Below, piece by piece: positions 32,201-42,400 of a stretch of DNA of 64,000 nucleotides. The translations under genes were made by a program, and so were the position numbers. The stretch is from Plecoglossus altivelis (lineage: Eukaryota > Chordata > Actinopteri > Osmeriformes > Plecoglossidae), in contig BROE01000018.1 in assembly GCA_036571765.1 (NCBI GenBank), positions 12,890,694 through 12,954,693 on the forward strand. The letters are read 5' to 3'. The notes below the pieces were generated by a model, which worked only from the letters and a program-made list of their open reading frames with translations, had not been told where the DNA came from and did no database searches. Numbering within the stretch: position 1 is the first letter of the stretch; the number at the start of each line of letters is the position of its first letter.

Positions 32201-35200
32201 GTTGGGCTGAAAATGGCCCATGTGCTACTTATGCGCCCTCATGCATCCTTGGAAAATGGGGCTGGGACGAATGCTCTGTTTTCTCCCTATACAGTATGCT
32301 CATTCATTTTGGATGAGCTGTGCACTGATTGGTTGGTGTACAACGAGCAAAGGTGCAAAGCAAAGAGCCAAACTTGCTTTGTGAGTTGTTAATTTACATA
32401 ACACCACAGGCCGCTTTCTCAGGAAAATGATAATGAATTGAGCTATGGTCATGAGCTTTGGGTAATGACCTAAGGGACACAATCTGTTTTTTAAAGGAGG
32501 CATGCCTCCTTTTTAAATCACCCTTTTTAAAATCACTGGACGCACCCTTTTTAAATCACTGGACGCCTCCCTCGGGAGGTGGCATATAGCATGTCCCAAC
32601 AAGAGGTGGGCCAGGGGAAAACCGAGGACCCGCTGTAGGGACTATGTCTCTTGGCTGACCAGGGAACACCTTCGGATCTCCCTGGAAGAGCTGGAGGAGG
32701 TGGGTGTGGAGAGAAGGAAGTCTGAGCCTCCCTACTCAGACTGCTGCCCCCGCAACCTGGCCCCAGATTGAGCGGAGGAAGGTGGATGGAAAACTTTCAG
32801 CATTCCCTGTACAGCCTGGAACACTACTTTCACAACAGTGGTCCGTTTTCAATATTCTTGAAATGACAAAACATTTTATTGTTCATTATTCCCGTGGATC
32901 AGTGTGAAGCTAAAGTAGTGCCTGACATTTACGTGAATTTACATTCACATTCCTGGGCCAAAACACCATAGGCTGGTCTGAATGCAAATTTTGGGGCCTG
33001 ACAAAGATACAGAGCGGAGCCTAAAAAGGTGGGACTACATTCTGAAACTGATAGTTTTACAGCAGGAGTTTCGAAATGTGAGATTTCCATCGCACAGAGG
33101 TGTTAATGAGGTGTGAGATTCGTTGTACATCCATTTTACCCCCTGATCTGCAGTTATTAACTATGACAAGGTAAAATCTGTTTTGCAGTGAAACACCCCT
33201 TCAAACAAATTACCAGTGCTCTGGTGCGTTCATGTAAATGATTATGTAGCCTGAGATGTGCTTGCTATGCTTAGTATTTTTTCTTCGTGCTATGCAATGC
33301 TATATAGTCTTGGATTTTATGTATTGCATTCTCATAAATATGTCTGTACAACTGACCAAGGAGACAAACATTATTCCTGTTGTTATATCCATGCCTTTGG
33401 AAATAGATCAAGGATGTCAATGTGCCATTTGCAATGTGCAGATAGTTTTGATATCGGTAAAAAATATATTTATGTAACAAACCACTCATTTATATTAAAA
33501 GTATCCATTTTATATTGTTATTGTGTTAGCTAGCCCGCAGTTCATCCATAAAGGGAACAATTTGAAAGCAAAACTGCAAACTAATAGTAGCTACTAACCT
33601 TACAGCTATACAATATCAAAATAACCCCTCCACTTTAAATATTGTCTGTAACTTAGTTAGCTAGCCAACATTTCATCAGTAAAATAGTCTTGGATGTTCT
33701 GTGACATTAGAAATATTGTTCCTGTCCCTGTTTTTGTCTCACTATGTCCAAAATGTTTTGAGAGACCCCTGGGTCAATCAAGCCTGAAAGCTTGATTGAA
33801 AGGTTTCTGCCTGGACAGGCACCGATTACCTTTAAACCACAGCTCCTGCCAGCCACCTTTACAATGGAGGCCTTTAACATGGCCCTGACCCAACCTCCCC
33901 TTGAATGCATGACAAATTCTTCTGGAGGAAGACCTCACAAACAGGGGTCTCATGTCGGACGTTGCCAGGGGCCACCCTTACTGCACGTTTGAGTTCACAA
34001 GGTTTGTCCATCAGATTCCCTGACAATCTGATCCAACTCAACATGACTGTCCCTGTGGGGACACAGGGTGGAAGCTCCATGTTGTGCCCATCTAAGCACA
34101 ATGGGTTAAGGCTCGGCCACCAGATGCTCACTGGTGAGCTCCCCTCCCAGATCTGACTTCAGGAGGGTGCCCTGGTTTCCCTTTTTTGGCCGACCATCTG
34201 TCCACAATTTACATGGGGTCTTGTGAATTGCTTTTAGTCTGGTCCCTCTTCCAGTACCAGTTTGCCCTGGGAAGTCTTAGGACATTTCCCAGGACAACAT
34301 AGGTCCAGGAAACACAGGGATACACAAACTCCTCCACTGCGTTGAGGTGTTGAAATCTTTTTTTTCGGGGGGAGGGGGGGGTTGCGCTTAATTGTTTTCC
34401 ATATGTAATCATGATTTGATTGTGTGTGTGGCTCAAATATCCCAGTTAGAAATGTGTATGCACTTCTAGACCACACTTTTGGTCCAACCTCCAGTTTCAA
34501 GACACCTGTTGTTATTGAATACTTAATGACTTCAACACATTTACACATGCATGAGACGGAAAGGGGGTAGAACGATGTTGACACATCAAGGCCAAAACTC
34601 CTGCAGGCAGGAATTATCCACTCGTCCTTGTTAACCCTCGTGCTCTCTTCATATATTTGCAACTCATCCTGTCCTAAGGGTCAGAAAGGCCCCACCTTCA
34701 ACCCTGAAATAAAGCAAGTTGATTCAATCTTTACCCTATACCCTTTTGGCCACTGAAATGAGCAACCATGCTGCACATGAATCAGAAGGTTTAGTTTTGT
34801 CTGAGTTCAATCAAGCACATACAATCTAAATGGCTCGTTGTGGGTGGGCGTGCCTTTACATACATTTAACAACTTTTGGGTTATTCTGACCCCCAAAGAG
34901 AGCACAAGAGAGCACAATCATGAAAGCAGCAAGTATTCACATATACACACTCCTTATTTAGAGGTAAATTGAGAGATCCCACTATAAAGGGAGGATCACA
35001 AAAAATACCTTTCCATGCTTTCCGTCCATTTGTGCCCATCAATTGTGTGGGTCAGGAGTACAAAAGAGGGGGTGGAGGAGTAGTAATTGTAAAAGAAAGT
35101 CCAGAAGAGTAGAGATACTACATATGGAAATCATACTGACCTTTACTGTCATTCACCCCTTTCCTAACACAAAGTACATTTTCTCTCCCCTTATTTTCAG

Positions 35201-36956
35201 TGAAATCAGTTTCAAAGACTGGTCGCTCAGCTCATGTCTGTGCCACTTGTAATAAGCAGTTTAAGAACAGTTACAACCTTCGACGACACCAGTCCGTACA
35301 CACAGGCATCAAGATGAAGGACAGAGTAACCAGGGAGAGAGAAGAGGGGGGCAAGGGGGGAGGAGGACGTATGGAAAGACAAACTGTGCCCCTCTCCCTA
35401 TTGCATCTTTCTCTTCCCCCTCCTCCACCACCACCTCAACCTGGGCCCCTTCCTCAACCCAATCCCCTTGATAATCAAGATGGTGAAACTGTGTCCATTG
35501 CAACAGCAACTGTTACCATGGCAGCAGCCCAGGCTATTCAAACTGCAGTAGTGGTTGTGGGGTCAATGGAACAGGTGGGTTGGAACTTTTGTGGCAAGAT
35601 GTGAATAGCTTTTCTTTTTCAAAGGCGTATTCGTTAGAAGATTAATCATGAGAAGAGAAGAATAAAAAATTAATATAATATAATGATAAGTCATGCAACC
35701 GTTGAACATAAAGCAGGAGAAAACTATGTGACTTTCGCTGAATCTCCCTCATACCTTTTTGTACAGAATTCACCAAACCCAGACTTGAACACGAACCCAA
35801 ACTCTACCCAATTGCGGAAAAACCATGCCTGTGAAGCATGTGGAAAAGCCTTCCGAGATGTGTACCATCTGAACCGTCACCGGCTTTCTCACTCTGATGA
35901 AAAGCCCTACTCCTGCCCAATTTGTCAGCAGCGTTTCAAGAGGAAAGACCGCATGAGCTACCATGTGCGATCGCACCAGGGTGGGGTAGAGAAACCCTAT
36001 GTGTGTTCTCACTGTGCCAAGGCTTTTTCGCGGTGAGTTGTAAGTTTCATATACACAGAATATTGTATGAATTCACTTTTAGGCCTGTTTTCTTATTTTT
36101 TACTTTGTAAGTGTTGGTGTTTCAGACCTGACCATCTCAACAGTCATGTTCGACAGGTGCACTCGACTGAAAGACCCTTTAAGTGCACGGTAATCTCCAC
36201 TCAGACTCGTTCATGTCTTTTTTGTCTCTACAAGTACATTTGAGGGCTTCATCTCAATTTTACCATAGAGAATACATGCAACCGTCTGTGTGATTTATGT
36301 TCTGCACAGACCTGCACATCTGCATTTGCAACTCGGGACCGTCTTCGTGCCCATTTGATCCGCCACGAGGAGAAGGTGCCATGTCACATCTGTGGCAAGC
36401 TGCTATCAGCAGCCTACATCACTGATCACATGAGAGTCCACAACCAAACTCAGCACCATGCCTGCCATCTGTGCAACCGCAGTGAGGGCAACTATTTCCT
36501 TCAAATCAACATACATTTCAATGGATTTTACTTGTGTACTTTTTTACCCCTACCCTGCTAAATTATCTACCTCCTCTGTCTTAATAGACGTTATCTTACT
36601 AAATCCCACTTTGCTCTGTTATGCTCTCCCTATTGTCAGGTTTCACGACCCTCACCTATCTACGTGTCCATGCCCAGAAGCATCATGGGCAGGAGTGGAA
36701 AGAGAGTGGAGGGGCACGGGGAAGCTTTGGTGGAACCATCGCTGGAGGTGTTTTGCTTTGCCAGTTATGCGGGGTCCAGTGCAAGACAATCACACAGCTT
36801 CAGGGCCACATGGGCACCCACACAGCTCCTCAAAGTGCCCCTAGTCCATCAAGCCCTATAGGCACTACCAGCATTGCCGTGAATGTGTCGGGTAGTACCT
36901 CTGTGGAACTACTGGTGACAGACTGCTCCAGCATCGCTCCACAACCCCATAGTTAG
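29071..36956 (+). CDS. maz: MYC-associated zinc finger protein (MAZ-like, eight C2H2 fingers)
   Basis: MAZ is a nuclear factor binding GGGAGGG/GC-rich promoter elements. Coding exons: 29071-29103, 29387-29540, 35201-35574, 35767-36032, 36126-36189, 36310-36481 and 36640-36956, with GT-AG borders and consistent phase, 459 residues (human MAZ 477). The start MDTSWSNFLFQ parallels the alternative human MAZ first exon, and exon 2 carries STVDTAAL, also in MAZ. C2H2 fingers lie at residues 76-96, 209-229, 237-257, 267-288, 296-316, 322-341, 349-369 and 395-415. Finger 2 (HACEACGKAFRDVYHLNRH) and finger 3 (CPICQQRFKRKDRMSYHVRS) are almost invariant in MAZ/VEZF1. The C-terminal fingers (LLCQLCGVQCKTITQLQGHM) are MAZ-type and exclude VEZF1. 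A Pro-rich and Ala/Thr-rich stretch separates fingers 1 and 2. At the exon 6/7 junction the codon reads Ser (CNRSF) where human MAZ has Gly. Confidence 0.94.
29151..29299. repeat. (TCTG)n / (CCTG)n microsatellite in maz intron 1
   Basis: About 150 bp of uninterrupted tetranucleotide repeats: TCTA, a long TCTG run, then interspersed CCTG and TCTG. It occupies more than half of the 283-bp maz intron 1 (29104-29386) and ends 87 bp before exon 2. Confidence 0.97.
29541..30849. other. maz intron 2, first part: nothing recognised
   Basis: AT-rich intron sequence. A short open frame at 30097-30327 has no family match. Confidence 0.4.
30850..31190 (+). repeat. Tandem tRNA-like SINE units (two diverged copies)
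   Basis: Two units about 185 bp apart share TTTTGATGATCTGTTTAGTT/TTTTGATAATCTGTTTATTT plus AAACAG and ATTCTGAA followed by a TTACCTTGATATCTG-like tail. The first starts with TAGCTCAGTGGG, a perfect polymerase III box A. The second carries GGTTCAGATCC, a good box B. A further reverse copy lies at 56896-57072. It looks like an old tRNA-derived SINE. Confidence 0.6.
31308..31572. repeat. Dispersed repeat, shared with 39868-40118
   Basis: GTGCACAGTGCCTGTGATGC, GTTGGTTATTAAGATG and, further on, TACTTGTGATGCAGCTAGC with CTATATTTCTCAGATAATTG recur in the nlk2 intron copy in the same order. TGATGCAGTTGG is box-A-like, so this may be another degenerate SINE. The family is not identified. Confidence 0.5.
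31573..31993 (-). mobile_element. tRNA-derived SINE (copy 3, most complete)
   Basis: On the minus strand the element starts GGTGCATGGTGGCGGTGCGG and TTAGAGCCCTTGCCTCC, a tRNA-like head with box A, then GGGTTCGATTCTTGGG, a box B. The body contains TCTCTCCGGGCACTCCGGCT and the element ends in ATGGATGGATGGATGGATGA, an ATCC-type tail. This is the widespread fish tRNA-SINE architecture; 8197 and 26801 are relatives. It lies in maz intron 2. Confidence 0.85.
32117..33200 (+). mobile_element. TTAA-type MITE family (copy B), interrupted by a LINE fragment
   Basis: The left end AGGGGTGATTTACTGGGG follows TTAA (32113-32116). The right end CAGTGAAACACCCCT precedes TCAA (33201-33204). The ends are inverted to each other. 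It aligns to the reverse of 27281-27960 on both sides of an inserted LINE piece (about 32569-32800). TTAA duplications suggest piggyBac- or Kolobok-type mobilisation, and I cannot separate these from the ends alone. A 14-bp palindrome (GGAGGCATGCCTCC, 32496-32509) and a short tandem duplication lie near the insertion. Confidence 0.75.
32569..32800 (+). mobile_element. I/Nimb-like LINE, 3'-end fragment
   Basis: The + strand reading gives GTPSDLPGRAGGG, ASLLRLLPPQPGP and RKVDGK, the C-terminal end of the same LINE ORF seen in reverse at 41785-42414 (PLDPPGEVGGG, ASLLRLLPPRPGPG). It is inserted in the MITE copy and heavily degraded. Confidence 0.75.
33201..33699. other. maz intron 2: nothing recognised
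   Basis: AT-rich intron sequence with short overlapping open frames on both strands and no recognisable family. Confidence 0.35.
33700..34350 (-). mobile_element. I/Nimb-like LINE, 5'-end fragment
   Basis: The + strand text CAGGACAACATAGGTCC followed by ACAAACTCCTCCACTGCGTT matches the segment at 56110-56170, CCAGACAACATAGCTCC then AGACCCCTCCACCACATTAA. That segment is the 5' end of the long minus-strand LINE. This block is therefore a minus-orientation 5' fragment with no 3' part. The remaining sequence (CTCCCCTCCCAGATCTGACT, GGAGGGTGCCCTGGTTTCCC) has the GC-rich look of fish LINE 5' regions. Confidence 0.6.
34351..34630. other. maz intron 2: nothing recognised
   Basis: Contains a T-run and a G-rich run near 34360-34382 and otherwise no assigned feature. 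Confidence 0.35.
34635..34916. mobile_element. piggyBac-like MITE (copy 2)
   Basis: It begins CCCTCGTGCTCTCTTC right after TTAA (34631-34634) and ends near AGAGAGCACAAGAGAGCACA. Inside, GGGTCAGAAAGGCCCCACCT, GAAATAAAGCAAGTTGATTC and GTCTGAGTTCAATCAAGCAC align in reverse to 10982-11228. The right TTAA is lost. Confidence 0.78.
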
Positions 36957-38160
36957 CTTACTGGACTAAGAAAGGGGGGTGGGTGGGGGGACTCTCAAGA
37001 GTGAACATTGAAGACTTCAGAGGTGAGAGTGACATATTACATCACACAGTCAGACAAGGTGTACGACCCTCTAATTTAATTTCTCATTGTCTTATTACAA
37101 GTGCCAATTTTGAATTTTGTAATGTTGTTTTTTCGTACACATGCATGGGTGTGCGTGAAAATCACAAAGACAGTTCAGCATGTCCTTATTACTTGCTTCA
37201 GTATATTATTGTCATATTCCAACAGAGTTACCTCCTCCACTGCCAACGGTGTATCGAGATCACGAGGTGACCATGAATTCTTCCAACCTTTTGTCCAATC
37301 AGCCCTTCCTGCCAAATTGTATATACTGTAAAACTTGGACTTCATGTGTAAGCTTCAAATAGAGAAGACTTATTCAAAGCTGTGATTATAAACTTTTCCC
37401 ACTGCATAACAGGTCAAAGCTACTTGCCGCTTGCCTTGACACGAGACAAGACACAGTTTCCAAGAGTTGTAAAGTACAAATACAGAGCACTATTTTGGTG
37501 TTGTTTTACATCTCCATTTGAACCTTAGTATGAAAGGCAATGTTCAAACCTGTTACTGAACCCTTCAATAAAAATTAAATGTATGCCTGAATGTCACCAG
37601 GCACACCTGTCACTCTTACAGAAAACATTTTGAAGAGACAATTGGTTCACTGACCAAAATATTAGTTGAACGGGTTTTACGTTCTGATGAAACAATTCTG
37701 AAAAAAACAAAATTATATTAATTGTACAATGTGACAGTGAATCTGCCAACAATGGATTTGTTCCCATTGGCCAATATTTACAAGAGGTATAGCCTAAAGA
37801 AATGGTAGAGGTTGCTTTAATTTCCATCTGTATCATTATCACAGATTAGCATGATCTCTTGACCTTTGCAAACGCATCTCAGACCAAATTGATGTACAGT
37901 TTCCCTATGGCCTGGTCCTGTATTTTGATATTATCAAACTGAATGGTTATTTATAATGTTACTGTACTTCTTAGACACTGGATGTGCTAACTTATTGACT
38001 TAACAATTATATTTCCGTTTTAATTGAAAGGATGCTGATTTGTAGTTTATCTCGAAGTGGAATTGATATGAGAAATAATTTGTATCTGTGAAATGTTTTG
38101 TGAGGATGTGCGATATTGATGTTATTCTGTATAAATACCTGATAATAAAGTATCATACTG
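36957..38160 (+). other. maz: maz 3'UTR and downstream
   Basis: It begins with a G-rich run (GGGGGGTGGGTGGGGGG, 36974-36990) soon after the stop codon, then AT-rich sequence. Candidate polyadenylation signals are at 37567-37572 and 38144-38149. No ORF or repeat was recognised. Confidence 0.5.
37567..37572 (+). terminator. maz: Polyadenylation signal, maz (proximal)
   Basis: AATAAA about 610 nt after the maz stop, in AT-rich context. A second AATAAA at 38144-38149 is the distal candidate. Confidence 0.45.
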
Positions 38161-39420
38161 TAAGATTAACATAAATATTACAATCAACGGTCAGCGCTGG
38201 TGTTGTGGAAAGACTGAATTATATCGCCCGTAATCACATAGCAATTCTAATGAAATGCGAAATGAATGTCCTGTCGGGGGCGATTGTTTACAAGGGTATT
38301 CAAACCATCCCCCACAACACCGAACTCAGAACTCCTCCTACTTAACTCGCTCGTACTCAAAACAGCTGACCAACAAAGAAAGATTATAAGAAATTGGAAA
38401 AGTTAGGCGGAGGAAAAGTCACTGATCGACTATTTTACATCGCCGACGGCTCGGTAACGGACATTTTTCTTTTCAAACATTGGATACGTCATGGCTAGGT
38501 TAGGAAGCTAGCTAGCCAAATTGTAAGTCTGACTAGCAAATGTTAGCTCGCTATGGTTCTAGCAGCACAACCGTAACTATACTTTTAGAACTGCCGATGA
38601 TGACTAGACTGCTATGTGCGCTTTTGTATAAAAATTGGGATCTGGTGTATTTTTATCATCGAGCATTTTGTTACATATTTTATCAGAATTATATTCTCAT
38701 ACAAAACCAATAAATAGGTCATGGTAGCTTGCTGCCTTATTACAGGGCTTATAAGGTTTAGGAGCAGCTTAGCTATTGAATTGGCGCATGCCAGCTAGCT
38801 ACAGTACGCTTTATCTGATCTCATTGACAATTCAATTGCCAATTTAATTGGCATACTCACACTCGAGATGATTTGTTCGACGGTGTACGACGATCGGGCA
38901 CAATGCAACCCATCTGAATGTACTTCGACGTTGACTTGCAAGTGTACAAATTAACACCGGTGCTAGCTAACTTTTAATGCATTAGCTAACTAATGCATCT
39001 GATAATAGAAACCAGACAAAGCAACCTGACATCGCTACGTAGCTAGCTATGTTACATGTCAGGTCAGCTTTGCATAATCTTTTACCTCCTACTAGTGCGT
39101 TAAAGTTAATCTGTTGAATAAATTTCCCCACCTGATAGTTTGTGTTTGGTGGATAGCAAGTTATTAATCATAGTTCAAACATACTTGAATAAACCTTGTC
39201 AGCTTTCTAGCTGGACTGTTTTCCAAGTGAAAAAAAACGATGTGTTCAGCTGTCAGCGCTAGTTTGGTAGCTATTTAGCTACCTCGGCGCACGCAAAGTA
39301 AAAAGCTAATTAATGCAACTACCACAGAAACGGCTAGGTAGGTAAACCTCGAGTGGCTACGTTGCAACTGTAGCTGCGTATAGTTAAAGCATAGTTCCGT
39401 TCATAGGGGTTAGTAAAAGA
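38161..39420 (+). promoter_or_regulatory. nlk2: nlk2 promoter / 5'UTR, GCTAGC-rich
   Basis: The block 38190-39420 has more CpG than the flanks and an unusual density of TAGCTAGC-type words (for example 38508-38519, 38791-38800, 38962-38970, 39041-39050, 39259-39283). A CRE-like TACGTCA lies at about 38485, and a 9-bp inverted repeat with a 4-nt spacer (ATGCATTAG / CTAATGCAT) lies at 38977-38998. There is no clear TATA box. The transcription start is inferred to lie here. Confidence 0.45.
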
Positions 39421-42400
39421 ATGGCCTTCCATAGTACGGGTCGGCAGGCGGTGTGTAGTAACTTATTCCCCGGCTCTGAGTTAGGCCTGAAGTATTTCTG
39501 CGTTAATGCATCCACTGGAGCTACTTCCACGGGCCTCAGTGCAACACCGAATCTGACTGGTCCCACTGCCCCGGCGGGGACTCCTCGCCACCCTACATCT
39601 CTTGGGGGAAGCACCGGCGGCGGGGCTGCTGTACCTCAGCCTTATAGTAACCCAGCCAGTGAAGTGCCAAGCCCATCTGAAATGGAACCGGATCGCCCAA
39701 TCGGTTATGGAGCATTTGGCGTGGTCTGGTAAGTTGTTTCTTGTTAATAGTTTGTATTCAGTCATCATGATGAGGTTTCTTTTCACAACTATTCTGTTTG
39801 TTGTGTAAAATACAGTTCAGAACATTTTTGAGTGTCAGTCCAACAAGCAAACCTCACTCTAATTAACTAGTGCTCTGTGCCCGTGATGCAATGGTAGATT
39901 AAGATGATAACTGTCTGGATTAACCACACACATACAGATTACTGGAACTATATATGGTTGCCAGTGCTAAATGTGCACGGCGCACTTGTGTTCAAATGCA
40001 CACGCACATATTTCAGAAATGTATAGATGGGCAGTGCCTGTGATGTAGCTGGTGAGTTCTTCTCAGTGGCTTTGGTAGGCTACATATTTCTCAGATCACA
40101 ATTGTTAGTGTGGCTAACAGATGAAATGTGATTGACCAAGAAAGCGAAGGGTACAACCTCAGGCCCTATCCCATTTCTCTGTCTTATCCTTTTCCTTATG
40201 TTAGCCCTTGTCCCTAGAAACCAAGTAGAAAGGGTTAGGGGTGAAAACATACCCCTCTGAAATGAGACAGCACTTGTTTCCAGCTAAGTCACCCTTCATT
40301 GTCGCTAGCTGGCTGCTATATAAACAGAGGAGACAAGTTGATTACAAACTTCCGTGGTGAAATTTGCTGCTAATGAAGTTAAGTTAAAACTGTAGACATG
40401 AATGGAGTCCAATTAAAGGCTAATCAGAGAAATGTATTCAATATTTAATTCAGAATACAACGTAGATGACATATCAAATGTTTAAACTGAGAAAATGTAT
40501 AATTTTAAGGGCAAAAATAATTTGAGTTTAAATGTCATGGTATCAACACATCTCAACAAAGTTGGAATATACCTTGAATTTCCCTTTCAGCTTTGACGGT
40601 GCCTTTCCAGATGTGTAAGCTGCCCATGCCACATGCTCTTATGCAACTCAATACCATCAGAGATGCAGGCTTCTGAACTGAGCACTGATAACAACTTGGG
40701 TTGTCCTTGTCCTCTTTAGTCCAGATGACATGGCGTCCCAGTTTTCCAAAAACAACTTCTTCAAATATGGTTTAGTCTGACCACAGAACAGTTTTCTACT
40801 TTCCCTCAGTCCATTTTAAATGAGCCTTGGCCCAGAGAAAACGCCTGCAGTTTTGGATCATGTTTAGAGATGGCTTCCTTTTTGACCAATAGAGTTTTAG
40901 ACGGCAATGGCAAATGGCACGGTGAATTGTGTTCACTGACAATGTTTTCTTGGAGTATTCCTAAGCATGTTGTGATTTCCTTTATAGTAGCATTCCTGTA
41001 TGTGCCGTCTAAGGGCCCGAAGATCACGGGCCTCCAGTATGGTTTACGGCCTTGACCCTTATGCACAGAGATTGTTCCAGATTCTCTGAATCTTTGGATG
41101 ATATTATAAACTGTACATGATGATGACTTCAGCCTCTTTGCCATTTTTCTCTGAGAAACTCCTATCTGATATTGCTCCACTATTTTTCATCGCAGCATTA
41201 AGGGAATTGGTGATCCTCTGCCCATCTTGAGTTCTAAGAGGCACTGCCACTCTGAGAGGCTCTTCTATACCCAATCATGTTGCCAATTGACCTAATAAGT
41301 TGCAAATTGGTCCTCCAGTTGTTCTTTACATTTAACTTTTCCGGACTCTTATTGCTACCTGTCCCAACGTTTTTGGAATGTGTAGCTCTCATGAAATCCA
41401 AAACTAGCCAATATTTGTCATGGCATTTCAACGTGTCTCACTTTCAACATTTGATATGCTATCTATATTCTATTGTGAATAAAATAAAAGTTTGAGATTT
41501 GTAGATGATTGGATTCCTTTTTTATTGACAATTTGTATAACGTCCCAACTTTTGGAAATGAGTTTGTATGTACAGGACTTGGAAATACTTGAAAATACTC
41601 AAATACATGGGACTCCCCGGATGACATGGCTGCCATTGCTACGGCTTGTGCTGTGTTTTCTGGGTACCCCTTGGTTTTAAGTACAGAGGTATGGAAAAAG
41701 TGTTGGCCCTCTTCCTGATTTCGTTTTTTTTTGCATTTTTGCCACACTTTAATGTTTCAGATCCATCCATCCATTTTCTTCCGCTTATCCGGGGCCGGGT
41801 CGCGGGGGCAACAGTCTGAGCAGGGAGGCCCAGTCTTCCTTCTCCACACACACACCTCCTCCAACTTCTCCAGGGGGATCCAGAGGTTTTCCCAGGCCAG
41901 CCGAGAGACATAGTCCCTCCAGCGTGTCCTGGGTCCCCCCTGGGCCCACCTGCCGGTAGGACATGCCAGGAACACCTCCCAAAGGAGGCGTCCGAAACAG
42001 ATGCCCGAGCCACTTCAGCTGGCTCCTCTCAACGTGGAGGAGCAGCGGCTCTAATCTGAGCTCCTCCCGTGTGACCGAGCTCCTCACCTTATCTCTAAGG
42101 GAGCGCCCGGCCAGCCTGCGGAGGAAACTCATTTCAACCGCTTGTATCCGCGATCTCGTCCTTTCGGTCATTACCCAAAGTTCATGACCATAGGTGAGAG
42201 TAGGTACGTAGATTGACCGGTAAATCGAGAGCTTTGCCTTCTGGCTCAGCTCCTTCTTCACCACAACAGCCCCGTACAGAGACTGCAGCCGCTGCACCGA
42301 TCCGCCTGTCAATCTCACGTTCCGTCCTTCCCTCGCTTGTGAACAAGACCCGAGATACTTGAACTCCTCTACTTGAAGCAAGGACTCCCCACCCACCCGA

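Noticed and set aside
36458..36844. 128-codon frame over maz exons 6-7.
   Set aside because: Wrong frame relative to the finger-encoding frame; it reads through the intron at 36482-36639.
29071..36956. Considered VEZF1 in place of MAZ.
   Set aside because: The central fingers fit both, but the STVDTAAL segment, the extra C-terminal fingers and the absence of the VEZF1 long Pro/Thr/Met tail match MAZ.
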